From Pseudomonas sp. GL-B-19 (lineage in GTDB: Bacteria; Pseudomonadota; Gammaproteobacteria; Pseudomonadales; Pseudomonadaceae), in NCBI RefSeq assembly GCF_019956415.1, contig NZ_JAHBDK010000056.1, forward strand, positions 1 through 32,465: 32,465 nucleotides of DNA, in the 5' to 3' direction. The translations under genes and the position numbers were made by a program. The notes beneath the pieces are model-generated. The model had not been told where the DNA came from, made no database searches, and saw only the letters and a list, made by a program, of their open reading frames with translations. Within the stretch, counting starts at the first letter, position 1, and each line of letters starts with the position of its first letter. Shown in pieces: positions 22,808 through 30,843 of the stretch.

Positions 22808-22963
22808 CCTGTAGCAGCTGTCGAGCCTCAGCGAGGCTGCGTCCGGCGGCGCAGCCGTCGTAAACACGGATAACGCGGTTTTCCTGAAAATCCGCAGCGT
22901 CTGATTTCACGACTGCTTCGCAGCCGAACGCAGCCTCGCTGGGGCTCGACAGCTGCTACAGGG
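22808..22963. repeat. BIME between cpxP-like gene and cpxR
   Basis: CCTGTAGCAGCTGTCGAGCC (from 22808) and a mirror copy ending at 22963 form a long imperfect inverted repeat with further inner arms (GCAGCCGTCGTAAA and TTTCACGACTGCTTCGC). With the CpxR-box-like site it accounts for the 333-bp gap 22658-22990. Confidence 0.8.
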
Positions 22964-22990
22964 AGTTGCGTTCAGGGCGTCGCGTTCTGC

Positions 22991-23668
22991 TTAGAGGCTG
23001 TAGTAGTAGCCACGGCTACGCAGGGCAACGATGCGCGGGCGGCCGTCGGGGTGCGGGCCGATCTTTTTGCGCAGGTTGCTGACGTGCATGTCCAGGCTGC
23101 GGTCGTACAGGGTCAGTTTGCGGCCGAGGGCGATCTGCGCCAGTTCCTGTTTGTCCAGAGGCTCGCCGGGTTGCTTGAGCAGGGCTTCAAGCAAACGGCT
23201 TTCGGAGACGGTGAGGGTGAACTCCTGTTCATTGATGCTGACCACGCCGCGCACCGGGCTGAAACACAAGTCGCCCAGTTCCATCTGGCTGGACACCGCC
23301 GCCGGATGGCTGCGGCGCAACACCGCGCGCAAACGGGCTGTCAGTTCCCGTGGGTCGCAGGGTTTGGCTAGGTAATCATCGGCGCCAAGTTCCAGGCCGA
23401 GGATGCGGTCCAGTGGCTCGCCGCGCGCCGACAGCATCAGCACCGGCAAGTCCGGGTGATCGCTGCGCAATTGCTTGAGCAGTTCCAGGCCGCTGCCGTC
23501 CGGCAGCATCACGTCCAGCACCACGGCGGCCGGGGAGGTTTCGGCCAGCGCGCGGCGGGCACTCTGGCCATCGTGGCAAGCCCGGACCTGAAAGCCTTCC
23601 TGGCTCAACCAACTGCTCAGGAGCTCGCACAGCTCCTGGTCATCATCAATTAGTAACAGCTCGCTCAT
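22991..23668 (-). CDS. cpxR: CpxR response regulator
   Basis: This 225-residue OmpR-family regulator has a receiver domain with acidic pocket IDDDQE, phosphoacceptor Asp52 (VVLDVMLPDG) and Lys near 102 (YLAKPCDPREL), then a C-terminal winged helix. The stretches LDRILGLELGADDYL and LTLYDRSLDMHVSNLRKKIG are close to E. coli CpxR. It starts 7 nt after the stop of the coiled-coil gene, so they form an operon. It should bind GTAAA repeats; one such pair lies upstream of the cpxP-like gene. Confidence 0.9.
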   Translation of the reverse strand: MSELLLIDDDQELCELLSSWLSQEGFQVRACHDGQSARRALAETSPAAVVLDVMLPDGSGLELLKQLRSDHPDLPVLMLSARGEPLDRILGLELGADDYLAKPCDPRELTARLRAVLRRSHPAAVSSQMELGDLCFSPVRGVVSINEQEFTLTVSESRLLEALLKQPGEPLDKQELAQIALGRKLTLYDRSLDMHVSNLRKKIGPHPDGRPRIVALRSRGYYYSL

Positions 23669-23675
23669 GAATCAC

Positions 23676-24089
23676 TCAATTTAGCCATTGCCGACGTTTT
23701 CTGGTGGCGCCACTGGCGAAGATACCGCACAGCAGGGCCGATAGCGCAACTCCTGCTCCAATGACAAACCACTGCTGCTGATCGGTCAGTAGGCGCGGCA
23801 GTGGGCTGCTGGCCTGCGTTTCCTTGAGTTGCAGCTTGAGGCGCTGGTTCTCTTGGCGCAACCGGCCCAGTTGAGCGCCTTCGCGTTCGCTATCGGTATT
23901 TTGCAATTGTTTGTTCAGTTCTTCTCGTTGCTGTTCGCTTACCTTCAAGCGCTGCTGCAACTCGGCAATCTGGCTGCCGGCGCTCAGCGACAGTGGCGTC
24001 GAATTACCGCCCTCGGCGCTTTCTTCACCGTGAGCCGGGGCCACCATCGACAACGTCACCAACAACAGACACAACGGACCCTTGCGCAT
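23676..24089 (-). CDS. Coiled-coil membrane protein co-transcribed with cpxR
   Basis: This 137-residue protein starts at ATG 24089 (MRKGPLCLLLVTLSMVAPAHG) after CAGGAGT. It has a signal peptide, a coiled coil (about 40-90, AELQQRLKVSEQQREELNK and on), one C-terminal membrane helix (WFVIGAGVALSALLCGIFA) and a basic end RKRRQ. This is the C-terminal plan of YgiM/TIGR04211 proteins without their SH3 domain. It would sit in the inner membrane facing the periplasm. Its function is unknown; position suggests a link with Cpx signalling. Confidence 0.75.
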   Translation of the reverse strand: MRKGPLCLLLVTLSMVAPAHGEESAEGGNSTPLSLSAGSQIAELQQRLKVSEQQREELNKQLQNTDSEREGAQLGRLRQENQRLKLQLKETQASSPLPRLLTDQQQWFVIGAGVALSALLCGIFASGATRKRRQWLN

Positions 24090-24212
24090 CGCGACTCCTG
24101 ATTCCAATCGAGTGATTGGGCAGGTTGTCGGCAGGCAAACGAGAATAATGAGCGATTGAGAGCGCGATGAACCGACAAGGTTCACCGCGCGGGGGCATTT
24201 GTGGGGGGAAAG

Positions 24213-24512
24213 TTACGGCAGGACTTGCTTGAACGGCTTGACTGAAACGTTGGCGTAGACGCCTGCGGCGATATACGGATCAGCGTCGGCCCAGGCTTGT
24301 GCGGCGCTCAGGGAATCGAATTCGGCGACGATCAGGCTGCCGGTGAAACCCGCAGCGCCCGGATCATTGCTGTCGACTGCCGGGTGTGGACCGGCCAAAA
24401 CGATGCGGCCTTCGCCCTTGAGCACTTGCAGGCGCTCAAGGTGGGCAGGGCGCGCGGCCAGTCGGGCTTCCAGGGAGTTGGCGACGTCTGTGGCAATGAT
24501 TGCGTAAAGCAT
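24213..24512 (-). CDS. yciI: YciI-like protein
   Basis: This 99-residue protein starts MLYAIIATDVANSLEARLAA at ATG 24512. It has the ferredoxin-like YciI fold with HLERLQVLKGEGRIVLAGPH and FDSLSAAQAWADADPYIAAGV. The enzymatic role is unknown; the conserved His/Asp pair suggests catalysis. It begins 1 nt after the yciB stop codon and is coupled to it. Confidence 0.92.
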   Translation of the reverse strand: MLYAIIATDVANSLEARLAARPAHLERLQVLKGEGRIVLAGPHPAVDSNDPGAAGFTGSLIVAEFDSLSAAQAWADADPYIAAGVYANVSVKPFKQVLP

Positions 24513-24513
24513 G

Positions 24514-25110
24514 TCAGTCCTCGGTTTTTGGCGTGGTGATATCGGCGTCGTGCAGGTGGCGGGACAGGTAAATGCCCTGGCCAACCAGGAACAGCAGTGT
24601 CATGCCCAGGCTGCCGAAGACTTTGAAGTCGACCCAGTATTCTTGGTAGGTGAACGCGACGAACAGGTTGGCGGCACCGCAAAACAGGAAGAACGCGATC
24701 CAGGCGATGTTCAGGCGCGTCCAGACCGGCTCCGGCAGGGTCAGCGCGTGGCCCATGATGCGTTTGATCAACAGGCTGTCACCGACGAAATGGCTGCCAA
24801 TGAACGCCAGGGCAAACAACCAGTTCACCACCGGCGCTTTCCACTTCAGGAAGGTTTCGCTGTGGAACGCCAGGGTCAGGCTACCGAAGACCAGACAGGC
24901 GATGAGGGTCAGCCACTGGCTTTTCTCAAGCTTGCGCTGCTTGATGAACAGCGTGCCGTAAACCACCAGGGAGCTGATGATCAGCATCGCGGTGGCGCTG
25001 TAAATTCCGCCTACAGTCAACTCATGACCGCCGATGTCGACGACCCTTGGGTCAAGTTTGAAAACGATGAAAAACAGCAGAAGCGGGATGAAATCGATGA
25101 ATTGTTTCAC
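24514..25110 (-). CDS. yciB: YciB/IspZ inner-membrane septation protein A
   Basis: GTG 25110 gives a 198-residue protein starting (V/M)KQFIDFIPLLLFFIVFKLDP, the standard start of the family. It has about five membrane helices, with conserved KWKAPVVNWLFALAFIGSHF and WTRLNIAWIAFFLFCGAANL. It is an envelope and cell-division-associated protein that interacts with elongasome and divisome components in enterobacteria. It is followed by yciI and is divergent from rnm. Confidence 0.94.
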   Translation of the reverse strand: MKQFIDFIPLLLFFIVFKLDPRVVDIGGHELTVGGIYSATAMLIISSLVVYGTLFIKQRKLEKSQWLTLIACLVFGSLTLAFHSETFLKWKAPVVNWLFALAFIGSHFVGDSLLIKRIMGHALTLPEPVWTRLNIAWIAFFLFCGAANLFVAFTYQEYWVDFKVFGSLGMTLLFLVGQGIYLSRHLHDADITTPKTED

Positions 25111-25197
25111 AGTGGCAGCCAGAAGCAGGATGTGGCGGCATAATAACAAACATATGGGCGCGCGATAGCGCCAGCTGATTTGAGGTAACAAAGTCCT

Positions 25198-26061
25198 GTG
25201 AATGTTGATTTGCACTGCCATAGCACGGCCTCCGATGGCGCCCTGGCGCCTGCGGTACTGGTTGCGCGTGCGTTCGAGAAAGGCGTGCGAGTCCTGGCCT
25301 TGACCGATCACGACACTCTTGAGGGCCTCGACGAGGCCCGCACAGCCGCGACCGCGCTGGGGATGCAATTGGTCAATGGCGTCGAATTGTCCTGCACCTG
25401 GGGCGGCGCGACCATTCATGTATTGGGTTACGGGTTTGATGTATCGGCGCCGCCGTTGGTCGAGGCGATTGCCAAACTGCACGATGGCCGTTGGCTACGA
25501 TCCGAAGAAATAAGTCGCAAGCTGGCATTGAAGGGCATGCCGGGAGCGCTGGACGGCGCCCGGGCCATACAGCAGGAACTGGGCGACAGCGGCAACGCGC
25601 CGGCCCGCCCGCACTTTGCCGACTGGATGGTGCGTGAAGGGTATGTAAAGGACCGCGCCGAGGCGTTCCGCAAATGGCTGGGCGCCGGCAAGCTGGGCGA
25701 CGTCAAGCAACACTGGCCCACCCTGGAGGAGACCGTCGAAACCCTGCGCGCCGCAAAGGCCTGGGTCAGCCTGGCGCATCCCTGGCACTACGATTTCACT
25801 CGCAGCAAGCGTCGTCGGCTGATTTCTGACTATATTCAAGCCGGGGGCCACGCGATTGAAGTGGTCAATGGCCATCAGCCCGCCGAACAAGTGGGCAGCC
25901 TGGCGATTCTTGCTCGTGAGTTCGGTCTGCTGGTCAGTGCCGGCAGTGATTTTCATGGACCTGGAGGCTGGTCCGAGATCGGCGAATACCGCCCGCTCCC
26001 GGAGGATCTGCCACCACTGTGGTGTCGATTCAAACATGACCCAATTATTGCCGCCGTCTGA
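25198..26061 (+). CDS. rnm: RNase AM (PHP-domain phosphoesterase, YciV)
   Basis: This 287-residue PHP-domain enzyme has its metal ligands visible: DLHCHS (Asp4, His6, His8), LTDHDT (Asp37, His38, Asp39), GVELS (Glu63), His74 (IHVLGYG), LAHPWHY and SDFHG. E. coli YciV/RNase AM is a 5'-3' exonuclease that also hydrolyses 3',5'-nucleoside bisphosphates and trims rRNA 5' ends. The start is GTG 25198, with GAGG about 10 nt upstream. It heads rnm-yciO-scpA-scpB. Confidence 0.92.
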   Translation: MNVDLHCHSTASDGALAPAVLVARAFEKGVRVLALTDHDTLEGLDEARTAATALGMQLVNGVELSCTWGGATIHVLGYGFDVSAPPLVEAIAKLHDGRWLRSEEISRKLALKGMPGALDGARAIQQELGDSGNAPARPHFADWMVREGYVKDRAEAFRKWLGAGKLGDVKQHWPTLEETVETLRAAKAWVSLAHPWHYDFTRSKRRRLISDYIQAGGHAIEVVNGHQPAEQVGSLAILAREFGLLVSAGSDFHGPGGWSEIGEYRPLPEDLPPLWCRFKHDPIIAAV

Positions 26062-26074
26062 ACAGGTAGAGAAT

Positions 26075-26704
26075 GTGAGTCAATTTTTCCAGATTCATCC
26101 GGAAAACCCACAAGCGCGCCTGATCAAACAGGCTGTCGAGATCATTCGAAAAGGCGGGGTGGTGGTTTACCCCACAGACTCGTCCTATGCCATTGGTTGC
26201 CAGATCGGCGACAAGAATGCCGTGGAACGCGTGCGCCGTTTGCGCGGGCTGGATGACAAACACAACTTTACGCTGATTTGCAGTGACCTGTCGCAACTGG
26301 GGTTGTTTGCCAAAATCGATACCGGCACGTTCCGCTTGCTCAAGGCGCACTTGCCGGGGCCGTACACGTTTATTCTCAACGCCACCCGCGAAGTCCCGCG
26401 CCTGTTGCTGCACCCGAAAAAGCGCACCATCGGCCTGCGAGTGCCTAGCCATCCGATTGCCCTGGCGCTGCTGGAAGAACTGGGTGAGCCGCTGATGAGC
26501 GTGACCCTGATCATGCCCGGCGACACCGACCCGCTGACGGACCCGCACGAAATGCGTCAATTGCTTGAGCATCAGGTCGACCTGATCATTGACGGCGGTT
26601 ACGGCGGGATCAAGGCGTCCACTGTGATCAGTCTCGCCGACGGTGAGCCGGAAGTGATCCGTGTCGGTTGCGGCGACCCTGCGCCGTTCATGGCCGAGGC
26701 GTAG
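26075..26704 (+). CDS. yciO: YciO, Sua5/YrdC-fold protein
   Basis: GTG 26075 gives 209 residues starting (V/M)SQFFQIHPENPQARLIKQA, matching E. coli YciO; ATG 26037 would overlap rnm and add a non-conserved extension. The YrdC fold shows in GGVVVYPTDSSYAIGCQIGD, the KR-type nucleotide pocket KKRTIGLRVPSHPIA and the C-terminal STVISL stretch. YrdC proteins make threonylcarbamoyl-AMP for tRNA t6A; YciO itself has weak or uncertain activity. It ends TAG directly followed by the scpA ATG. Confidence 0.92.
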   Translation: MSQFFQIHPENPQARLIKQAVEIIRKGGVVVYPTDSSYAIGCQIGDKNAVERVRRLRGLDDKHNFTLICSDLSQLGLFAKIDTGTFRLLKAHLPGPYTFILNATREVPRLLLHPKKRTIGLRVPSHPIALALLEELGEPLMSVTLIMPGDTDPLTDPHEMRQLLEHQVDLIIDGGYGGIKASTVISLADGEPEVIRVGCGDPAPFMAEA

Positions 26705-27526
26705 ATGTCTGCAGTAGAACCCGTTGTCGACAGTCAAGCCGGAGCCCAGCAAGAGCTGCCCTTCGCGATGGTGTATGGCCAGGCGGTTTTGGAAATGCCG
26801 CTGGACCTGTACATCCCGCCGGATGCACTGGAGGTGTTTCTCGAAGCCTTCGAAGGCCCGCTCGACCTGTTGCTGTACCTGATCCGCAAACAGAACATCA
26901 ACATCCTCGACATCCCGGTAGCGGAAATCACCCGCCAGTACATGGGGTATGTCGAGTTGATGCAGTCGGTGCGCCTGGAGCTGGCGGCCGAGTACCTGGT
27001 GATGGCCGCGATGCTGGCCGAGATCAAATCGCGGATGCTGTTGCCGCGTGCCGAAACCATTGAAGACGAAGAAGACGACCCGCGCGCCGAGCTGATCCGC
27101 CGCTTGCAGGAGTACGAGCGCTTCAAGGCGGCCGCCGAAGGTATCGACGGCCTGAGCCGCGTCGGTCGTGACGTGGTGGTGCCCAAGCTTGATGCCCCGG
27201 AAGCCCGGGCGCGCAAACTGTTGCCGGACGTACGTCTGTCGGAGTTGCTGTTGTCCATGGCCGAGGTCCTGCGCCGTGGCGACATGTTCGAAAGCCACCA
27301 GGTCAGTCGCGAGGCGCTGTCTACCCGTGAACGCATGAGCGATGTGCTGGAACGGCTCAAGGGTGGCGGTTTCGTGCCCTTTGTCGAGCTGTTCACCGCT
27401 GAAGAAGGACGACTCGGGGTGGTGGTGACCTTTATGGCGATCCTCGAACTGGTCAAGGAATCCTTGGTCGAGCTGGTGCAGAATGAGCCGTTCGCAGCGA
27501 TCCACGTGCGGGCCCGAGCCGAATAA
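26705..27526 (+). CDS. scpA: Segregation and condensation protein A
   Basis: This 273-residue kleisin partner of SMC has the ScpA N-terminal helical domain VFLEAFEGPLDLLLYLIRKQ (about 45-64) and EITRQYMGYVELMQSV. A charged linker follows (EDEEDDPRAELIRRLQEYER), and the C-terminal winged helix is near 225-270. It bridges the SMC heads and binds a ScpB dimer in chromosome organisation. A ~40-residue N-terminal extension precedes the conserved part. ATG 26705 abuts the yciO stop with no spacer. Confidence 0.95.
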   Translation: MSAVEPVVDSQAGAQQELPFAMVYGQAVLEMPLDLYIPPDALEVFLEAFEGPLDLLLYLIRKQNINILDIPVAEITRQYMGYVELMQSVRLELAAEYLVMAAMLAEIKSRMLLPRAETIEDEEDDPRAELIRRLQEYERFKAAAEGIDGLSRVGRDVVVPKLDAPEARARKLLPDVRLSELLLSMAEVLRRGDMFESHQVSREALSTRERMSDVLERLKGGGFVPFVELFTAEEGRLGVVVTFMAILELVKESLVELVQNEPFAAIHVRARAE

Positions 27527-27537
27527 CGAGTTGAATC

Positions 27538-28509
27538 ATGAACCTGACTGAACCCCGCGAGCTGGCGCCACTGCTTGAAGCCTTTCTGTTGGCCTCGGGA
27601 AAACCGCAATCGCTTGAACGCCTGTTCGAGCTGTTCGAAGAAGGCGAGCGGCCGGAGCCGGCGGTCTTCAAGAAAGCGCTGACGATATTGGCCAAGTCCT
27701 GCGATGGCCGCGCCTTCGAGCTGAAGGAAGTGGCTTCGGGCTACCGCCTGCAAATCCGTGAAAAGTTTTCGCCGTGGGTCGGGCGTTTGTGGGAAGAGCG
27801 GCCGCAGCGTTATTCCCGCGCCATGCTCGAAACCATTGCGCTGATCGCCTATCGCCAGCCGATCACCCGGGGCGAGATCGAAGACGTGCGGGGCGTGGCG
27901 GTCAACAGTCAGATCGTCAAGACGCTGATGGAGCGTGAGTGGATCCGCATCGTTGGCCACCGCGATGTGCCCGGCAAACCGGCGATGTTCGCGACCACCA
28001 AGGCGTTTCTCGATCACTTCAACCTGAAAAACCTCGACGATCTGCCGCCGCTGGCCGAACTGCGCGAGCTGGAGCCGGACCCGGTGCTCGATTTTGACGA
28101 CGCCCCCGTGCCTGCCAGCCTGCAGGCATTGGCGGACGCCAGCGCCGAGCCGGAAGAGCCGAAGGAAGAAACCAGTTTCCACACGTTGTTGCTGGAGCTG
28201 GACACCATGGAAGAGGGGCTCAAGACTGATTTCGATGATTTGTTGCGCGATGGCGAAGTGACCGCGGTTGAGCCGGAAATCGACACTGAACTTCAGACAG
28301 AGCCCGAAGCCACAGTCGAAGAGGAGCAGGAGCCAGAGCTTGAAGACGACGTGCTGGGCGTCGCCGAAGCTCGCGAAAAACTCCTGGCTGCCGTCGCAGC
28401 CCTCGAACAACCGAAACCCGAGCCCGAGCCCGAGTTGAGCGACGAAGAAGCCGAAGCCCGGGCGCTCGCCGAAGCGATCGAGGCCGAACGCCGCGAGTTC
28501 GACGACTGA
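27538..28509 (+). CDS. scpB: Segregation and condensation protein B
   Basis: This 323-residue protein has the paired winged helices of ScpB in residues 1-165 (LLEAFLLASGKPQSLERLFE; LETIALIAYRQPITRGEIED; VPGKPAMFATTKAFLDHF). The remaining ~145 residues (about 177-323) form a very acidic, Glu/Pro-rich, probably disordered tail not present in the minimal family. It starts 11 nt after scpA and works with ScpA in the SMC complex. Confidence 0.93.
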   Translation: MNLTEPRELAPLLEAFLLASGKPQSLERLFELFEEGERPEPAVFKKALTILAKSCDGRAFELKEVASGYRLQIREKFSPWVGRLWEERPQRYSRAMLETIALIAYRQPITRGEIEDVRGVAVNSQIVKTLMEREWIRIVGHRDVPGKPAMFATTKAFLDHFNLKNLDDLPPLAELRELEPDPVLDFDDAPVPASLQALADASAEPEEPKEETSFHTLLLELDTMEEGLKTDFDDLLRDGEVTAVEPEIDTELQTEPEATVEEEQEPELEDDVLGVAEAREKLLAAVAALEQPKPEPEPELSDEEAEARALAEAIEAERREFDD

Positions 28510-28536
28510 TCCCATTTTTGTGAACACTGATATCCC

Positions 28537-28628
28537 CTGTGGGAGCGAGCCTGCTCGCGATAACGGTGTGTCAGGCAATAGTGATGTCGACTGGTACTCC
28601 CTCATCGCGAGCAGGCTCGCTCCCACAG
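28537..28628. repeat. REP pair downstream of scpB
   Basis: CTGTGGGAGCGAGCCTGCTC (from 28538) faces its inverse ending 28627. The rest of the 312-bp gap 28510-28821 holds a TATGAT -10-like hexamer near 28725, and a hairpin at 28780-28797. Confidence 0.8.
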
Positions 28629-28779
28629 TGGGTATTGTGTTGTTTGGGCGCCACCGGTCGGCGGAAAAGCAGGTAACTCTGCGTTCATCAGCTAGTCTCT
28701 GATGCGAAATCGCGCACATGAGCGTATGATTCGCGACCCTTTGGCGATCCCTTCGCCCAAGCGAACAGTTTTACATCGC

Positions 28780-28797
28780 TTCAGGCAAAAGCCTGAA
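28780..28797 (+). promoter_or_regulatory. Leader hairpin upstream of rluB
   Basis: TTCAGGC (28780-28786), loop AAAA and GCCTGAA (28791-28797) form a perfect 7-bp hairpin 12 nt before the rluB Shine-Dalgarno GGGAGG. It has no T-run, so it is not a terminator. It may affect translation or message stability. Confidence 0.45.
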
Positions 28798-28821
28798 CAG
28801 ACCACACCGGGAGGTGCCCAG

Positions 28822-30108
28822 ATGAGTATCAACGACCAGAAAGACGACCAGGAAATCGGCCCAGCAGGCGAAAAACTGCAGAAAGTCCTCGCCCGTATTG
28901 GCGTCGGCTCGCGCCGTGACGTAGAAGCCTGGATCAGCCACGGCCGCATCAAGGTCAACGGCAAAGACGCCACGCTCGGTCAGCGTGTCGACATGCATGA
29001 CGCCATCACCATTGATGGCAAGGTGATCAAGCGCGAAGAAGCCGCCGAGTCGGTACGCCGCGTGATCATGTACAACAAGCCCGACGGTGAAATCTGCACC
29101 CGTGTCGACCCGGAAGGCCGTCCGACCGTGTTCGACAAGATGCCGCGCCCGAAAGAAGGTCGCTGGATCAACATCGGCCGTCTGGACATCAACACTACCG
29201 GTCTGCTGATGTTCACCACCGACGGTGAGTTGGCCAACCGCCTGATGCACCCTTCCTACGAAATGGACCGTGAATACGCGGTACGTGTGCGTGGTGAAGT
29301 CGATGATGAAATGATCGAGCGTCTGAAAGCAGGCGTCGTCCTCGAAGATGGCCCGGCCAAGTTCACCGACATCAAGCAGGCGCCAGGCGGTGAAGGTTTC
29401 AACCACTGGTATCACTGCGTGGTGATGGAAGGTCGTAACCGCGAAGTTCGTCGCCTGTGGGAATCCCAGGGCCTGGTGGTCAGCCGTCTGAAGCGCGTGC
29501 GTTTCGGTCCGGTGTTCCTCAACTCCGACCTGCCGATGGGCCGCTGGCGCGAAATGAGCCAGTACGAAGTCGACATTCTGAGTGCCGAGGTTGGCCTGAC
29601 GCCGGTCGCGATGCCGCAGATGAACGCCAAGAGCAAAGACAAGCTCGATCGTATGCAGCGTAAATCGTCGCGTCCGATGGGCAAGACCGAGCGCGTGCGC
29701 ACGTTGCGTCCAGCGGCCGGTGCACAGCCGACTGTTGCTCCGCGTGATTCCCGTGAACCGCATATCGAAGGCGAGCGTCCAGCCCGTAAACCAGCAGCAC
29801 CTCGTGCTGATGGCGAGCGCGGTCCACGCACGCCACGTCCGGCCAACGGTCGCACCGAGCGCGGCGAAGGCCGTGGTGCGCCAAGCGGCGGTCGCAGCGA
29901 TCGCGGTGCTCCAGCGGGTCGTGGTGAGTCGGGTCGCGGTACGCCAGTGGCAGACCGTCCTTCCGACACCAAGCGCCCGGCCAAGCCAGCGCCGAAGAAA
30001 CGCCCAGGCATCGTCCTGGTCGACAAGGACGCGCCATCGGGCAAGCGTCGCGGCGCGCCAGCCGGTTCGGGCCAGCGTCCGGGCTTTGGTCGTCGCAAGC
30101 CTGAGTAA
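28822..30108 (+). CDS. rluB: 23S rRNA pseudouridine synthase RluB
   Basis: This 428-residue protein has an S4 RNA-binding domain (about 15-62, KLQKVLARIGVGSRRDVEAW) and an RsuA/RluB-type synthase domain with catalytic Asp122 in GRLDINTTGLLMFTTDGEL. It converts U2605 of 23S rRNA to pseudouridine. ATG 28822 has GGGAGG 6 nt upstream; the longer frame from 28702 covers leader. A ~160-residue basic Arg/Gly/Pro-rich tail (about 268-428) is low-complexity and probably binds rRNA non-specifically. A terminator follows. Confidence 0.94.
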   Translation: MSINDQKDDQEIGPAGEKLQKVLARIGVGSRRDVEAWISHGRIKVNGKDATLGQRVDMHDAITIDGKVIKREEAAESVRRVIMYNKPDGEICTRVDPEGRPTVFDKMPRPKEGRWINIGRLDINTTGLLMFTTDGELANRLMHPSYEMDREYAVRVRGEVDDEMIERLKAGVVLEDGPAKFTDIKQAPGGEGFNHWYHCVVMEGRNREVRRLWESQGLVVSRLKRVRFGPVFLNSDLPMGRWREMSQYEVDILSAEVGLTPVAMPQMNAKSKDKLDRMQRKSSRPMGKTERVRTLRPAAGAQPTVAPRDSREPHIEGERPARKPAAPRADGERGPRTPRPANGRTERGEGRGAPSGGRSDRGAPAGRGESGRGTPVADRPSDTKRPAKPAPKKRPGIVLVDKDAPSGKRRGAPAGSGQRPGFGRRKPE

Positions 30109-30124
30109 TCGGTAAGCGTCACAT

Positions 30125-30160
30125 AAAAAACGCCATCCCTCGGGGTGGCGTTTTTTTTGT
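30125..30160 (+). terminator. Intrinsic terminator of rluB
   Basis: ACGCCATCCC pairs with GGGGTGGCGT around loop TC, followed by eight T (from 30152). The A-run in front also makes it usable from the other strand. Confidence 0.9.
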
Positions 30161-30193
30161 CTGGCTTTAAGTGTTGTGGTGAATGGTCGGGCG

Positions 30194-30260
30194 TCATCGC
30201 GAGCAGGCTCGCTCCCACAGTTGATCGCATTCCAATGTGGGAGCGAGCCTGCTCGCGAAG
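30194..30260. repeat. REP pair downstream of rluB
   Basis: ATCGCGAGCAGGCTCGCTCC (from 30196) faces GGAGCGAGCCTGCTCGCGA, ending at 30259. Confidence 0.8.
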
Positions 30261-30336
30261 GCGCCAGTAGTGACACCGTCGTCAATGTGCAGTCGTCTGA
30301 CTGACGAATCCGATCAGGAAAATATTCGTTACGGCA

Positions 30337-30419
30337 TGTAAAGAAATCCTGACGAAATATCGCCTGAAACGCCTTGGGTTGACGTTCACGGAAGGGGTGT
30401 AAGGAAATCCTGCCGAAAT
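30337..30419. repeat. 22-bp direct repeats 61 bp apart upstream of the aroP region
   Basis: TGTAAAGAAATCCTGACGAA (30337-) and TGTAAGGAAATCCTGCCGAA (30398-) continue to AAAT/AAAT; by eye 20 of 22 bases agree. They lie in the long gap 30109-30881. The half TGTAAG resembles half of a GacA site (TGTAAG-N6-CTTACA), but the second half is absent. They are probably binding sites for an unidentified regulator. Confidence 0.45.
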
Positions 30420-30529
30420 CAATCTCCTCAACAATCTCCCAAGGCTCTGGCCCGCTTGTTTCGGCGGCGCCGTAAGGGTCAGATGCGCCACATGCCTGTC
30501 GTGCAGGTGCATAACAAGAAGGAGGCGCA

Positions 30530-30676
30530 ATGTACGCCGTGACTCATCTCCATCTCCTATCGAGGGGCGATTTCTCGATTGCTCCCGTCACTGACCTGCA
30601 AAGGTCTGACTCAATTTTTGCAGCCACCCGAGATGCTCGGGGTGGACACAGGCAATCCCGGCAAACGACACGCTGA
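30530..30676 (+). CDS. Possible small ORF of 48 codons upstream of aroP
   Basis: ATG 30530 follows a near-perfect Shine-Dalgarno AAGGAGG (about 30519-30525) by 5 nt and opens a 48-codon frame starting MYAVTHLHLLSRGDFS and ending in a basic RQSRQTTR before TGA 30674. No family is recognised. Its codons contain inverted repeats (ATCGAG 30559-30564 with CTCGAT 30574-30579; CCACCCGAG 30624-30632 with CTCGGGGTGG 30636-30645), so it may be a regulatory leader peptide or simply an RNA element. Support is only the ribosome-binding site. Confidence 0.35.
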   Translation: MYAVTHLHLLSRGDFSIAPVTDLQRSDSIFAATRDARGGHRQSRQTTR

Positions 30677-30843
30677 TCAGGCGGGTCTGGTAGCAGGGGG
30701 TTACAGGTGTACAATGCGCCGCGTTTTAACTGTGACCTCCTGTGCATCAGCGCAAACCTCAAGGCTATCCGCCTTGTTCACTCCGCCACGCCACGAGTGT
30801 GTCGGGTTCGATTTCGTCACAGATAAAAACAAACAGGTGACGC

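Noticed and set aside
26734..28719. 661-residue minus-strand open frame across scpA-scpB
   Set aside because: It runs antisense to two clear genes and its sequence is Ser/Arg/Gln-rich shadow translation.
3829..30260. Repeated palindromes as a dispersed CRISPR or sRNA family
   Set aside because: They are REP/BIME elements, paired head-to-head in intergenic DNA without regular spacers.
30337..30419. Direct repeats as GacA sites driving an rsmX/Y/Z-type sRNA
   Set aside because: Only the TGTAAG half is present, and the sequence downstream lacks the series of GGA-containing hairpin loops expected for such an RNA.
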